64,000 nt of DNA from Inquilinus sp. Marseille-Q2685 (GCF_916619195.1 NZ_CAKAKL010000001.1:744001-808000), one strand, 5' to 3'; positions 1 through 10,831 are shown, numbered from the stretch's first letter. Notes: generated from the letters alone by a model not told the origin. Translations and numbers: made by a program.

Positions 1-1305
1 CTCCATGCCGGCCGCGGCCAGGATGGTCGCCAGGCTGGTCGCCATGCCCTTGACCATCGGCTCCTTCTCGATGTCGAGCCATTCGTCGAGCGAATGCGAC
101 CGGCCGTTCTTGTCCGGCCCGTTCTTGCCCAGGGTCACGGCGGGGATGCCGAGGCTCCAGGGGATGTTCGAATCGTTCGAGCCCTCGCGCGGCCCCTTGA
201 ACTCGTAGCCCGCGGCCAGGATCGACGCCTTGGCCAGCTGGAACAGCGGCTCGGTCTCGGCGATGGTGCCCGGCGGCCGGTCGCCGATCACCGTGGCCTC
301 GACCGTGATCTTGCCCTCCTTGGTCGAGCGGGCGAAGTTCTCGGTGTCCGCCGCCTGCTGGATGATGGCCAGCAGGCGCTGCTCCATCTTGGTCAGCTCC
401 GCGGCGTCGCCGGACCGCATGTCGACCTCCATCGACACCTCGAGCGGGATCGAGTTGACCGAGGTGCCGCCCTTCAGCACGCCGACATTGTAGGTCACCT
501 TCGGGTCGGTCGGAACCTCGGTCCGGGCCAGCAGCGAGATCGCCTCCGCCAGCGCATAGCTCGGATTGACCAGGCCGAAGGCGCCGAAGCTGTGGCCGCC
601 CGGCCCCTTGAAGGCGATGCGGTAGCGCTTCGACCCGACGCCCTGGTTGGTGAAGGTGTCGGCCGACCCGCCCTCCATCGAGAAGAAGGCCTTGATCCGG
701 TCCCTGTACTTGCCCTCGGTGAACAGGTGGCGCACGCCGCGCAGGTCGCCCAGCCCCTCCTCGCCCACGGTGCCGACGAACAGGATGGTGTCCTTGTGCT
801 TGATCCCGGCCGCGTCCATGGCGCGGATGTAGGACAGCAGCGCCGCCAGGCTGAAGGTGTCGTCGCTGACGCCCGGGGCGTTCAGCCGGGTGCCGTCGCG
901 CCGCACGGTGACGTCGGTGCCCTCCGGGAACACGGTGTCGAGATGGGCGGAGACGACGACGACGCGGTCGTCGGCGCCGGTGCCCTTCCGCAGGCCCAGG
1001 ACGTTGCCCTCCTCGTCGATCTCGACCTCGGCCAGGCCGGCGCCCTTGAACAGCTCGGCATAGGCCTTGGCCCGCGCCTCCTCCTTGAAGGGCGGGGCCG
1101 GGATCTCGACGAGCTTGATCCCCTCGGCGACATAGGGCTCGTAGTTCCGGTCGATGTGCTCGACCGCGGCCTTGTAGGCGGCGCTTTCCCGCACCGTCTG
1201 GATCTGCGCCGCCGCCTGCGTCGCCGCGTCGTCGGCGAAGGCCGGCAGGGCCAGGCCGGCGGCCATGGCGGCGGCCAGAATCGATCGTCGTGGCAGAAAT
1301 GACAT
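1..1305 (-). CDS. M20-family zinc metallopeptidase, secreted, 3' end cut by window edge
   Basis: Reading the minus strand from an ATG preceded by GGGGAGGGGG gives about 435 residues with no stop before the window edge, so the C-terminus is missing. The N-terminus (MSFLPRRSILAAAMAAGLAL...AFADD) is a signal peptide with a possible twin-arginine motif, implying export to the periplasm. Family M20/M28 zinc-ligand motifs are visible in order: VVVSAHLDTVFPEG (His and Asp ligands), NAPGVSDD, GTVGEEGLGDLRG (catalytic Glu pair) and SMEGGSADTFTNQGVG, followed by the dimerisation segment GPGGHSFGAFG. Known M20 enzymes are aminoacylases, dipeptidases or carboxypeptidases; the substrate cannot be told from this sequence. 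Confidence 0.88.
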   Translation of the reverse strand, partial: MSFLPRRSILAAAMAAGLALPAFADDAATQAAAQIQTVRESAAYKAAVEHIDRNYEPYVAEGIKLVEIPAPPFKEEARAKAYAELFKGAGLAEVEIDEEGNVLGLRKGTGADDRVVVVSAHLDTVFPEGTDVTVRRDGTRLNAPGVSDDTFSLAALLSYIRAMDAAGIKHKDTILFVGTVGEEGLGDLRGVRHLFTEGKYRDRIKAFFSMEGGSADTFTNQGVGSKRYRIAFKGPGGHSFGAFGLVNPSYALAEAISLLARTEVPTDPKVTYNVGVLKGGTSVNSIPLEVSMEVDMRSGDAAELTKMEQRLLAIIQQAADTENFARSTKEGKITVEATVIGDRPPGTIAETEPLFQLAKASILAAGYEFKGPREGSNDSNIPWSLGIPAVTLGKNGPDKNGRSHSLDEWLDIEKEPMVKGMATSLATILAAAGME

Positions 1306-1395
1306 GCGCCCCCTCCCCTGACATGCCGTATACCCGGACGCTACCACTTGTCCGACAAGCGTCAAGCCGCCGTGAGGGGTGCGGCGTCGTCCGCC

Positions 1396-2019
1396 TCACA
1401 CCTGCGTCATCACCGCGAAGCCGAGGGCGACGAGGGCCAGGAATCCCCAGAAGGCCCAGTTCAGGTACTTCTCCAGATAGTAGCGCACCTGGTCGCCGTA
1501 GATCCGCATCAGCACCGCGATCAGGAAGAAGCGCAGGCCGCGCGAGGCCAGCGAGGACAGGATGAAGGGCACGATCGGGAACTGGGCCACGCCGCTGGTG
1601 ATGGTCACCAGCTTGTAGGGGATCGGCGTCACCCCCTTGGCCAGGATAATCCAGCTGCCCCATTCGGCGTATTTCTGCTGGAACTCCTGGAACCCGGCCT
1701 GCAGCCCGTAGAGGTTGATCAGCCACGAGCCGACGGTCTCGAACAGGAAGTAGCCGATGGCGTAGCCGACCAGGCCACCCAGCACCGAGGCGATGGTGCA
1801 CAGCCCCGCCAGCCACCACGCCCGCCGCGGGTTGGCGAGCATCATCGGGATCAGCACCACGTCGGGCGGGATCGGGAAGAAGGAGCTCTCGGCGAAGGAC
1901 ACGCCGGCCAGCGTCCACTGCGCCCGCGGCCCGTGCGCCGCCCGGATCAGCCGGTCGTATTGCCGCCGGATGAAGCCCGGCGGCTCGACCCCGGCCTGAA
2001 CGCCCCCGTCCTGCACCAC
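1396..2019 (-). CDS. YqaA/DedA-like (SNARE-associated/VTT domain) inner-membrane protein
   Basis: A 207-residue hydrophobic protein. After a basic N-terminal stretch (FIRRQYDRLIRAAHGPRAQW) it contains FAESSFFPIPPDVVLIPMML, a long membrane hairpin, then AKGVTPIPYKLVTITSGVAQ, the paired hydrophobic motifs typical of the YqaA branch of the DedA/VTT family. These proteins are linked to lipid scrambling and membrane homeostasis; the exact role here is unknown. The GTG at 2019 is chosen because AGAGGA lies seven bases upstream and because the reading frame continues upstream into CRISPR repeats, which cannot be coding. The gene lies just beyond the leader-distal end of the array, on the same strand. 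Confidence 0.8.
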   Translation of the reverse strand: MVQDGGVQAGVEPPGFIRRQYDRLIRAAHGPRAQWTLAGVSFAESSFFPIPPDVVLIPMMLANPRRAWWLAGLCTIASVLGGLVGYAIGYFLFETVGSWLINLYGLQAGFQEFQQKYAEWGSWIILAKGVTPIPYKLVTITSGVAQFPIVPFILSSLASRGLRFFLIAVLMRIYGDQVRYYLEKYLNWAFWGFLALVALGFAVMTQV

Positions 2020-2145
2020 GCGCTGATCCTCTGCCCGGTCGCTCCTGCGATGGTCATAGACGGCGGCAGGGCCGGTGTCACGGGTGGGAATGGAGGTAGG
2101 CTCCGAAGCCGGCTTCCCCAAACTGCAGCCGCCTTCCCCCAAGAC

Positions 2146-2178
2146 TGTCATGCCCGGGCTTGACCCGGGCATCCAGGG
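2146..2178. repeat. Dispersed palindromic element (TGCCCGGG-CTTGA-CCCGGGCA core)
   Basis: An 8-bp perfect inverted repeat (TGCCCGGG / CCCGGGCA) separated by CTTGA, flanked by GTCA and TCCAGGG. This resembles the short palindromic intergenic elements common in alphaproteobacterial genomes. It stops 3 bases before the last recognisable CRISPR repeat. No T-tract follows on either strand, so a simple terminator is not indicated. No second copy was seen in this window, so calling it a repeat family rests on recall. Confidence 0.5.
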
Positions 2179-2181
2179 AAT

Positions 2182-4942
<2,761 letters not shown>

Positions 4943-5126
4943 CGTGCGCTGATAACACATTGCCGGACCACACGAAATTCCAACGACCGCGCGAACCCGC
5001 TCATCGTCTCACGGCAAGACGAGAGGAGAGCTCCTCCGCAAGGGAGAAAACCGGCACGCCACAAGGGGTTGGAGCCAGCGCGAACCTCCCGGCGATGCCA
5101 TGTCCGCTCAGGGTTCGCGGGGCGGA
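4943..5126 (-). promoter_or_regulatory. CRISPR leader
   Basis: This is the 184-bp non-coding stretch between the first repeat and the end of cas2, where type I-C arrays carry the leader that directs spacer integration and array transcription. It is more AT-rich next to the first repeat (GATAACACATTG, ACGAAATTCCAACG on the plus strand). It contains an inverted repeat, GAGGAG/CTCCTC, at 5023-5036. A confident -35/-10 pair is not visible. The leader call rests on position and on the uniform repeats beside it. Confidence 0.75.
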
Positions 5127-5417
5127 TCAGAACACCAGCGGCCCTTCCAGGTCGAGCGTCGGCTTCGCGCCGACATGCTCCACCCGCCGATGGCCTTCTG
5201 CGCCCAATCGATAGAAGCGGAGGCTGTCCGCCGCCGGGTCGATCTCGCCGATCAGCCTGGCCTTGAGCGCAGTCCACTGCGCCGGGTCCACCTCGCATTC
5301 GAACACCGAGTTCTGGACCCGCTGGCCATAATCGAGGCACGCCCGCGCCACCCGCCGCAGGCGCCTTCGGCCGGCGCTCGTCGCCGTGCTCACGTCATAG
5401 GTGATCAGCATCAGCAC
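5127..5417 (-). CDS. cas2: CRISPR-associated endoribonuclease Cas2
   Basis: 96 residues, normal for Cas2. The N-terminus MLMLITYDVSTATSAGRRRL is the hallmark first beta-strand with the conserved Asp, followed by the RRVARACLDYGQRVQNSVFE helix-strand unit of the ferredoxin-like fold. Cas2 forms the central dimer of the Cas1-Cas2 integrase that inserts new spacers at the leader. It starts 3 bases after the cas1 stop codon and is the last gene of the cas operon, directly facing the leader. Confidence 0.95.
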   Translation of the reverse strand: MLMLITYDVSTATSAGRRRLRRVARACLDYGQRVQNSVFECEVDPAQWTALKARLIGEIDPAADSLRFYRLGAEGHRRVEHVGAKPTLDLEGPLVF

Positions 5418-5420
5418 GGC

Positions 5421-6461
5421 TCATTTCCACACGAAGCCCGGATATCCGTCGAGATCGCCGCGCAGATGGCGCGCCAGAAGCTGGGCCTGGGCATGAGCAA
5501 CGAGGCCGAGCGGCATCGGCTCGTCCAGGAAGGGATGGCGAAGCTCGTCCCGCTTCCGCTCCTGCCAGGCCACGAGCACGCGCTTGCGGGCGTCGTCGGT
5601 CAGCCGCACCCCGCCGGCCTCCTCGACCGTGAAATCCTCCGGCGCCAGCTGCCGCCGGTTGACCAGGCTGAGCACCAGCCGGTCGGCGAGCACGGGCCGC
5701 AGTTCCTCCATCAGGTCGAGCGCCAGGCCCGCCCGGCCCGGCCGGTCGGCGTGCAGGAACCCGACCTGGGGATCGAGCCCGTGCGCCTCGAGCGCGGACC
5801 GGCAGTCATGGCCGAGCATGGCGTAGAGGAACGACAGCAGGGCGTTGATGCGGTCGAGCGGCGGGCGGCGCGACCGGCCGCCGAAGGCGAAGGCGGGATC
5901 GCCCGTCCGCACCATGCGGTTCAGGCAGCCGAAATAGACCAGCGCCGCCTCGCCCTCTAGCCCGCGCAGCGCCTCCACCTCGGCCGCGGCAAGCGTGCGG
6001 CGGGCGATGTCGGTCAGTCTGCGCTCGGCCGCCGCCAGCGCATCCCTGTCCTGGGCCGGCATGGCATCGCCGTGGTCGCGCAAGGCGCGGCGGATGACGG
6101 TGCGCTGGTTCGCCGTCTTGGCGGCGACGATGCCGCGCACGATCGGCACGGCGCGCGCCGGATTGTCGGCGGCGCGGAACTGGGAGCGGCGCAGCAGCAC
6201 GTTGCCGGAACGGGGGCCCTCCACCCGGGCCAGGAACCGGCCGTTGGGATCGAGATGCGAGACGGTGATCCCGGCGGCCGCGCAGGCCGCGAGGAGCGCC
6301 GGCGACGCGCCCGGCCGGCCGAAGCTGACGATGCCGTCCAGCATGTGCAGCGGCGCCCGGCCGCGCTCGGCGCCCTCGACCTCGATCACCAGGTTCTCGC
6401 CGTCCTTGCGCAGCCAGGCGCTCTCGCTGGTCACGTAGACGGTGTTGAGCATGCGCCGCAT
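5421..6461 (-). CDS. cas1: CRISPR-associated integrase Cas1 (type I-C)
   Basis: 346 residues. The N-terminal beta domain (MLNTVYVTSESAWLRKDGEN) and the helical catalytic domain are both present. Metal-binding candidates are the Glu in GLEGEAALVYFG, the His in VGFLHADRPGR and the Asp/Glu in ALDLMEELRP. Cas1 catalyses spacer integration with Cas2, and in I-C systems works with Cas4 for PAM-aware trimming. The ATG at 6461 follows the cas4 stop by 9 bases with GAGGGG just upstream; an in-frame ATG at 6452 is the alternative. Confidence 0.96.
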   Translation of the reverse strand: MRRMLNTVYVTSESAWLRKDGENLVIEVEGAERGRAPLHMLDGIVSFGRPGASPALLAACAAAGITVSHLDPNGRFLARVEGPRSGNVLLRRSQFRAADNPARAVPIVRGIVAAKTANQRTVIRRALRDHGDAMPAQDRDALAAAERRLTDIARRTLAAAEVEALRGLEGEAALVYFGCLNRMVRTGDPAFAFGGRSRRPPLDRINALLSFLYAMLGHDCRSALEAHGLDPQVGFLHADRPGRAGLALDLMEELRPVLADRLVLSLVNRRQLAPEDFTVEEAGGVRLTDDARKRVLVAWQERKRDELRHPFLDEPMPLGLVAHAQAQLLARHLRGDLDGYPGFVWK

Positions 6462-6470
6462 GCGCCCCCC

Positions 6471-7130
6471 TCACCCGCCGATCTGCGCCGCGAGCCAGCG
6501 CCGGACCGAGGGCGCCTTCTCCAGCCGCGCCGGCTGGCACAGCGTCAGCAGCGAACAGCGTTTGCAGGCCGGGGTGCGGACGGGCGGCGGCGTCCTCATC
6601 GCGGCGATCATCGCCCGCGTCTCGGCGGCGACCCGCGCCGTGAGGGCGCGAAGCTCTCCGTCGAAGGCCACGGGGTGCCGCCGGCGCGTCTCGCCGTAGA
6701 ACAGCGCCCCTTCGGGAACGGCGGTGCCGAACATCTCCTCGAGGCAGATCGCCTGGGCGCAGAGCTGCACCTCGTCGGCCCGGTGCGCCTTCGGCCGGCC
6801 GCGCTTGTATTCGACCGGGAACGGCTGGCCGCGCCCGGCCGCGCCGGCGTCGCTGAACTCCACCACATCCGCCCGGCCGGCAACGCCGAGCGCCAGGGAC
6901 CGCACGGCCAGCCCGCGCGCCACCCGCACGCCCGGCCGCGTCTCCGGCCGGGCGGCGTCCGCCTTCGCGTGCAGCAATTGGCCTTCCGCGGTCGCCGCGT
7001 CCTCGGCCCACAGCTGCTCGACATGGATCAGCGCGCATTGCCGCGGGCAGAACAGATGGTGCTGCAGCGCCGACAGCGGGATCAGCGCATCCTCGACCTC
7101 CCGATCCAGGATGGGCGGGGCCGGCGGCAT
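6471..7130 (-). CDS. cas4: Cas4 exonuclease, RecB-like with iron-sulfur cluster
   Basis: 219 residues. One N-terminal cysteine motif (HLFCPRQC, around residues 25-32) and the C-terminal set in ACKRCSLLTLCQP match the four-cysteine Fe-S ligands of Cas4. The RecB nuclease core shows GRADVVEF, VEYKRG and a QLCAQA helix. Cas4 trims prespacers and helps choose PAM-flanked spacers with Cas1-Cas2. It lies between cas7 and cas1, the standard I-C order. Confidence 0.93.
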   Translation of the reverse strand: MPPAPPILDREVEDALIPLSALQHHLFCPRQCALIHVEQLWAEDAATAEGQLLHAKADAARPETRPGVRVARGLAVRSLALGVAGRADVVEFSDAGAAGRGQPFPVEYKRGRPKAHRADEVQLCAQAICLEEMFGTAVPEGALFYGETRRRHPVAFDGELRALTARVAAETRAMIAAMRTPPPVRTPACKRCSLLTLCQPARLEKAPSVRRWLAAQIGG

Positions 7131-7133
7131 GCC

Positions 7134-8078
7134 TCAGTGCTCGATGATCTCGATCCCGTCCGGCAGGCCGTCCCTGTCGATCGTGATCTCGTAATCGTCG
7201 AAACCGCGGGCCGGCGGCGCGTTGTCCAGCCGGTCGTCGCCAGGGCTGTGCCGTTCGCCCTTGAAGCGCCGCCAGGTCTTCACCCGGGCGAACAGGTCCT
7301 GCGCCCGGGCGTTGCCCAGCGCCGAGGCGTGGCGGAACACCACCAGCCGGCGCGTCGCCATCTCGCCGCGCGCGGCCGAACGGTCGTGCTCGAACATGTT
7401 GGTCAGCGCCTCGAACAGCAGGCCGAGATCGGCGTCGGAGAAGCCGGTGCCCTTGACCGGATGCGAGGCCAGCGGCGCCGAAACGAAGCCGTGGGCGCGG
7501 TACAGGCCGTAGGGCACGATATGCTTGCGGCCCATGGTGCGGCCGCCCTTGGCCTCCGCGTCGGCCTCCGTGGTCGCGGCGAGGCGGGTGATCGAAATCT
7601 CGAGTGGCAGGATCGGCTCCACCGAGCGGGCGAAGGCCAGTTGCACCGGCCCGCGCACCTGGCCGGCATTGACGCTGGTGCCCATCACCGCACCGAAGGC
7701 GCGGATGTCCCAGAAATTGGCGCACATCCAGCGGGTCAGCTCGCGCGCCTTGGCCTCGTCCTTCGGCAGCTTCTTGAGCTCATCGGCCTTGGTGACATCG
7801 GGCAGCACCGCGGCCCAGGCGCGCTTGTGCTCGTTGTTCAGCGTCGCCCCGTCGCGCATGTAGATCTCGTGGCCCGGCGCCTCCGGCCGCGCCATGGCGA
7901 CGTAGTTCCGCACCTTGCGCTTCAGCGCCACGTCCGACACCAGGCCCTGATTGGTCTCCGGATCCAGTCGCGGCAGGTTGCCGGCGTCGGGGTCGCCGTT
8001 CGGGTTGCCGTTGGCGACGTCGAAATACAGCACGAATTCGTGCCGCCGCGCCAAGCCCGCCCCATTATTCGTCGTCAC
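7134..8078 (-). CDS. cas7: Cas7 (Csd2), type I-C Cascade backbone
   Basis: 314 residues from GTG. The conserved start HEFVLYFDVANGNPNGDPDAGN is the Cas7c/Csd2 signature, and NFWDIRAFGAVMG and VRGPVQLAFARS follow as expected. Cas7 polymerises along the crRNA and forms the Cascade backbone. I choose GTG at 8078 because GGGGAGGAG lies about seven bases upstream; an ATG at 8096 would add six residues but lies within this Shine-Dalgarno region. The start overlaps the end of cas8c, suggesting translational coupling. Confidence 0.95.
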   Translation of the reverse strand: MTTNNGAGLARRHEFVLYFDVANGNPNGDPDAGNLPRLDPETNQGLVSDVALKRKVRNYVAMARPEAPGHEIYMRDGATLNNEHKRAWAAVLPDVTKADELKKLPKDEAKARELTRWMCANFWDIRAFGAVMGTSVNAGQVRGPVQLAFARSVEPILPLEISITRLAATTEADAEAKGGRTMGRKHIVPYGLYRAHGFVSAPLASHPVKGTGFSDADLGLLFEALTNMFEHDRSAARGEMATRRLVVFRHASALGNARAQDLFARVKTWRRFKGERHSPGDDRLDNAPPARGFDDYEITIDRDGLPDGIEIIEH

Positions 8079-9873
8079 CGCCGGTCTCCTCCCCATCCAT
8101 GCTGTCGATTTCGGCCTGGGCTTCGCGGCTGGCGAACTGGCCCCGGCGCTGGTGGTAATAGCCCAGCACGAAGCGCCCCTGCGCCTCGAGCTTCAGCGAC
8201 CGCGGCAGTGCCGGAGGCAGCTTGGCGTGGATCTCCTCGATCTCGCGCTCCAGCCAGCCGCCCTTGCCGCTCTTGCGCAGCTTGCCCAGGTGGTTCTGGG
8301 CGCCGCGCATCAGCAGCGGGAAGACGCTCCCGGGCGTCGCCGAGGCCGCGCCGAAATAGCGGTCGCGGATGGTCGCGTTCACCCGGCCCAGCGCCATGCG
8401 CTGCGCCGTCTCCACCGCCGCGAACAGGCGGCCGAGCTGATAGGCGGGATGCGGATTATCCCTGTCGAGGCCCACGGGCAGTCCCTCCCTGGAAAGATCG
8501 GCGGGGTCGGAAATGGGGGCGCCGCTCAGGCGGCGGTCGCGCAGCAGCACCGCCCGGATCGCGGCGGCGTGCCAGCCGGCGCCCGGGTCGTCGCCGGCGC
8601 GCAGGCGTATGACCGCGGCCGACAGCAGCGTGCGCGGATAGCGCGTGCCCGCCAGTACGGCGCGCGCCATCTCGCCGGCCAGCAGCGGCGGCACGTTCTC
8701 CGCCTTCTCCTGCGGCGCCGTGCATTTGACCAGCAGCCACGCGATCGAGGGCGGCCGGCGCCAGGGCAGCGGCTCGATGGTCAGGTCGCGATGATGCTCC
8801 GCCAGCCGCCGGGCGAATTCGCCGAGATCGCCGGTCAGCCAGTAGCGGATGGACAGGCGCGCCGCGTTGGGGGCGAGACCGAGGACGTGAAACCTCGTGT
8901 GCTCGTCCAGCCCGGCGTCGAGCGCCGCAAGCGGCCGCCCGGACGCGACCTGGTCGAGCTGGTCGCGCAGCTTCGCCGCCTCGCTCTCGTCGTCCGGCGG
9001 TTCGATGCTGGCGGCAAAGAAGTCCTCGGCAGCCTGCGCCGCAGCCTCGCCGACCCCGGCCGTGTCGGCCCAGAACACCACCGTCGCGTCGCCGATGCCG
9101 CGCTTCAGGCGGTTGCGGCCGGACCGGTCGAGCAGGCCGTTGAGCGCCGCGCCGTACCGGAACGCCGCCGCCTCCGAGGTCGGCGCGTTGTCGCCCTGCT
9201 CCTTCCCGTAGGAGGTGAAGGCGTCGAGGTTGAAGGAGACGAGCGCGGCGCCCGAGGACTGCGCGCCGACGACGCCCTTGACGGTGGGGTGAAGCCTCGC
9301 CACCGGAGCCTCCTGTCCGGTGACCAGACAGAAGGCGCGCTTGCCCTCACCCCCGGCACGGCGGGCCAGCAGGGCACGGGCGGCCTCGCGCTCGTGCAGG
9401 AAACGCTGCTCGCCGTCCAGCCGGAAGACGATGTTGGCGTCCAGCATCTCCGGGTGGAACGGCGGGGCGTCGAAGCGCTCGGGCGTCCAGCCTTCCAGGA
9501 ACCGCTGCAGCGCCACCAGGCCCGGATCGTTGCTGCCCGCCAGCATCTTCAGATGCATCGTCTTGAACGCCGCATGCTCCTGCGCCGTGCGCCCGCCCTC
9601 GCCTGCCGTGCGGCCGAGCAGATAGGCGCTCTTGTCCCAGAAGGCGTTCGGCAGGATCGCGACCGTCCGCTTGACCGCCGCGGGGACGGAGAGCAGTCGC
9701 GGCACCAGCTTCTTGCCGCTCGCGCTCCGCAGGTCGACCACATCGACCGGCTCGCCCTCTTCCGACAGCGTGATGGCGAAGCCGATCTTCTCGCGCGAGA
9801 AGCCGGGCTGCTCGGCCTCTCCCCGCTCGGCCATGCGCTCGTAATAGCGGTCGAGCGCCTGCAGGACGGTCAC
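8065..9873 (-). CDS. cas8c: Cas8c (Csd1), type I-C Cascade large subunit
   Basis: 602 residues, the usual Cas8c length. The sequence starts VTVLQALDRYYERMAERGEA and contains KRAFCLVTGQEAPVARLHP, VSFNLDAFTSYGKEQGDNAP and ATVVFWAD, all Csd1-type landmarks. Cas8c recognises the PAM (TTC in studied I-C systems), and in I-C an internal start supplies the small subunit Cas11c. The GTG start forms a 4-base GTGA overlap with the cas5 stop, so the genes are translationally coupled. The acidic C-terminus (DSMDGEETGGDDE) is unusual but intact. Confidence 0.95.
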   Translation of the reverse strand: MTVLQALDRYYERMAERGEAEQPGFSREKIGFAITLSEEGEPVDVVDLRSASGKKLVPRLLSVPAAVKRTVAILPNAFWDKSAYLLGRTAGEGGRTAQEHAAFKTMHLKMLAGSNDPGLVALQRFLEGWTPERFDAPPFHPEMLDANIVFRLDGEQRFLHEREAARALLARRAGGEGKRAFCLVTGQEAPVARLHPTVKGVVGAQSSGAALVSFNLDAFTSYGKEQGDNAPTSEAAAFRYGAALNGLLDRSGRNRLKRGIGDATVVFWADTAGVGEAAAQAAEDFFAASIEPPDDESEAAKLRDQLDQVASGRPLAALDAGLDEHTRFHVLGLAPNAARLSIRYWLTGDLGEFARRLAEHHRDLTIEPLPWRRPPSIAWLLVKCTAPQEKAENVPPLLAGEMARAVLAGTRYPRTLLSAAVIRLRAGDDPGAGWHAAAIRAVLLRDRRLSGAPISDPADLSREGLPVGLDRDNPHPAYQLGRLFAAVETAQRMALGRVNATIRDRYFGAASATPGSVFPLLMRGAQNHLGKLRKSGKGGWLEREIEEIHAKLPPALPRSLKLEAQGRFVLGYYHQRRGQFASREAQAEIDSMDGEETGGDDE

Positions 9874-10547
9874 GACACCAGGCCCTCGGCCAGGCAGCGC
9901 CGCACGTCGAGCACGCCGTCCGTCAGCCGGGCATGGAAGAAGCGCGAGGCGTGGTCGTTGGCGAAGTCGATGTCGTGCAGCATCCAGCCCAGGTCGCGGT
10001 TCCTTTGCTCCTCGGGCAGGGCGCCGGCGGGCAGCGGCGCGCCCTCCGGGACCAGCTCGAAATCGGCCGCGAACTCCCGCGTGCCGAGGCAGGGCCGGTG
10101 GAAGCACTGGCCGGACGCCGCGCGCCGGTTGAACATGCTGATGTGCTTGGCGTCGGTGTCCTCGGGTCCGGCCTTCGCCGTCTGCTCGAAATGCGCCTCG
10201 ATGACGTAGTCGACATCGACCAGCAGCGTCGTCGCGCGCTGCTGCCGGTGATCCTCGACGACGAGGCCCAGCCCGGCGCCGGTACCCCCGCGCATGGCGC
10301 GCTCGGCGGTCGCGGCGCTGGCCTTGGCGCCGACCTCGTTGCGCCGGAAGGACTGGAAGCGGATCGGCTTCAGCACATGGATCCGGTCGACCACCCAGCG
10401 GATCGCCGGCTTCCAGTGGACCGCCTCCAGGATGCCGCGGGCGGCCGACGGCGTCATCACGTCGTAGGAGACGCGCTCGACCTTCATTTCCGGGCGGGTG
10501 AAGCACGCGCGCTCACCCCAGACGCGCAGCCTGATGCCGTAACTCAT
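9870..10547 (-). CDS. cas5: Cas5c (Cas5d), crRNA-processing endoribonuclease of type I-C
   Basis: 225 residues. MSYGIRLRVWGERACFTRPE and VERVSYDVMTPSAARGILEA are the family signatures. In type I-C there is no Cas6; Cas5c cuts the repeat hairpin and stays on the crRNA 5' handle. The ATG at 10547 is used because AGGGAG sits about 5 bases before it; a TTG at 10559 lies upstream of this site. It is the first gene of the effector part of the operon and is preceded by the unusual 437-bp gap after cas3. Confidence 0.95.
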   Translation of the reverse strand: MSYGIRLRVWGERACFTRPEMKVERVSYDVMTPSAARGILEAVHWKPAIRWVVDRIHVLKPIRFQSFRRNEVGAKASAATAERAMRGGTGAGLGLVVEDHRQQRATTLLVDVDYVIEAHFEQTAKAGPEDTDAKHISMFNRRAASGQCFHRPCLGTREFAADFELVPEGAPLPAGALPEEQRNRDLGWMLHDIDFANDHASRFFHARLTDGVLDVRRCLAEGLVS

Positions 10548-10662
10548 GGGCTCCCTCAATAACGGCCGGGAGGCGGATTGAAATCACTTGGCAGGAATGT
10601 GCAGCTATAATCCGAACCTGAACGGCTCGATATGAGCACATCTTCGTAGCTCGGACAATAGG

Positions 10663-10687
10663 GCCCCCGGCGAGCACCGGGGGCAAG
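10663..10687 (-). repeat. Second pseudo-repeat of a mini-CRISPR (GCCCCCGG hairpin)
   Basis: Read on the minus strand this begins CTTGCCCCC, close to the GTCGCCCCC that opens the array repeat. It forms a perfect 8-bp hairpin, GCCCCCGG / CCGGGGGC, with a 6-base loop (10663-10670 with 10677-10684). It lies 22-25 bases after the first pseudo-repeat, where the next repeat of a CRISPR unit would be. After the stem it does not continue with GTGGATCGAAAC, so only the 5' half is preserved. That half is all a mature crRNA 3' end needs. It might also act as a weak terminator. Confidence 0.6.
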
Positions 10688-10709
10688 TCGCATCCCAACG
10701 CGCTTCAGT
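10685..10709 (-). ncRNA. Pseudo-spacer of the mini-CRISPR, candidate CreA/CreR guide
   Basis: Minus-strand sequence directly after the pseudo-repeat handle starts ACTGAAGCGCGTTGGGATGC. It is shorter than the array's spacers (22-25 versus 32-40). It matches a site upstream in the same gap: positions 1-5, 7-11, 13-14 and 16-17 agree with the minus strand from 10928 downward, and the site has TTC immediately 5'. This partial match, enough for binding but not for cleavage, is what is known for CreA and CreR guides that make Cascade act as a repressor. That it is expressed and processed by Cas5c is inference. Confidence 0.65.
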
Positions 10710-10747
10710 GTTTCGATCCGCACTCGATGTTCTAGTTATCGAGTGAC
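10710..10747 (-). repeat. Pseudo-repeat with intact crRNA handle and a novel 8-bp stem
   Basis: On the plus strand it starts GTTTCGATCC, identical to the array repeat over all ten handle bases, and ends GAC like the repeat. Between them the stem is CACTCGAT / ATCGAGTG (8 bp, perfect) with a 9-base loop, replacing GCCCCC / GGGGGC. Its length is 38 rather than 32. The conserved handle and a swapped but fully paired stem suggest selection for Cas5c processing and Cascade binding without recombination with the array. Confidence 0.75.
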
Positions 10748-10831
10748 TGTCGGATACCGAATCTCTATGCCAATTTTGATTGTAAATCCATGAATACTGA
10801 TACACAGCGTGATGGATTTACGGCTCCCCAT
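10736..10831 (-). CDS. Small 31-codon ORF with strong Shine-Dalgarno, candidate CreT-like toxin
   Basis: Minus-strand ATG at 10831 with GGAGGT eight bases upstream (10845-10840), a better ribosome site than most genes here. The peptide begins MGSRKSITLCISIHGF and continues TIKIGIEIRYPTVTR. Its codons are AT-rich and unlike the neighbourhood (AAA, AGT, TTT, ACA, ATA, ATT). The stop TAA lies inside the pseudo-repeat, so the last four codons are shared with it. No homology is recognised. Position between a guide-matched site and its guide suggests a toxin kept silent by Cascade, either through the peptide or through rare-codon tRNA titration. Neither is shown. Confidence 0.45.
   Translation of the reverse strand: MGSRKSITLCISIHGFTIKIGIEIRYPTVTR

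Noticed and set aside
94-1302. Open plus-strand frame over the M20 peptidase region
   Set aside because: It is the antisense of a clear metallopeptidase with zinc motifs and a signal peptide; the plus frame is arginine- and glycine-rich with no domain.
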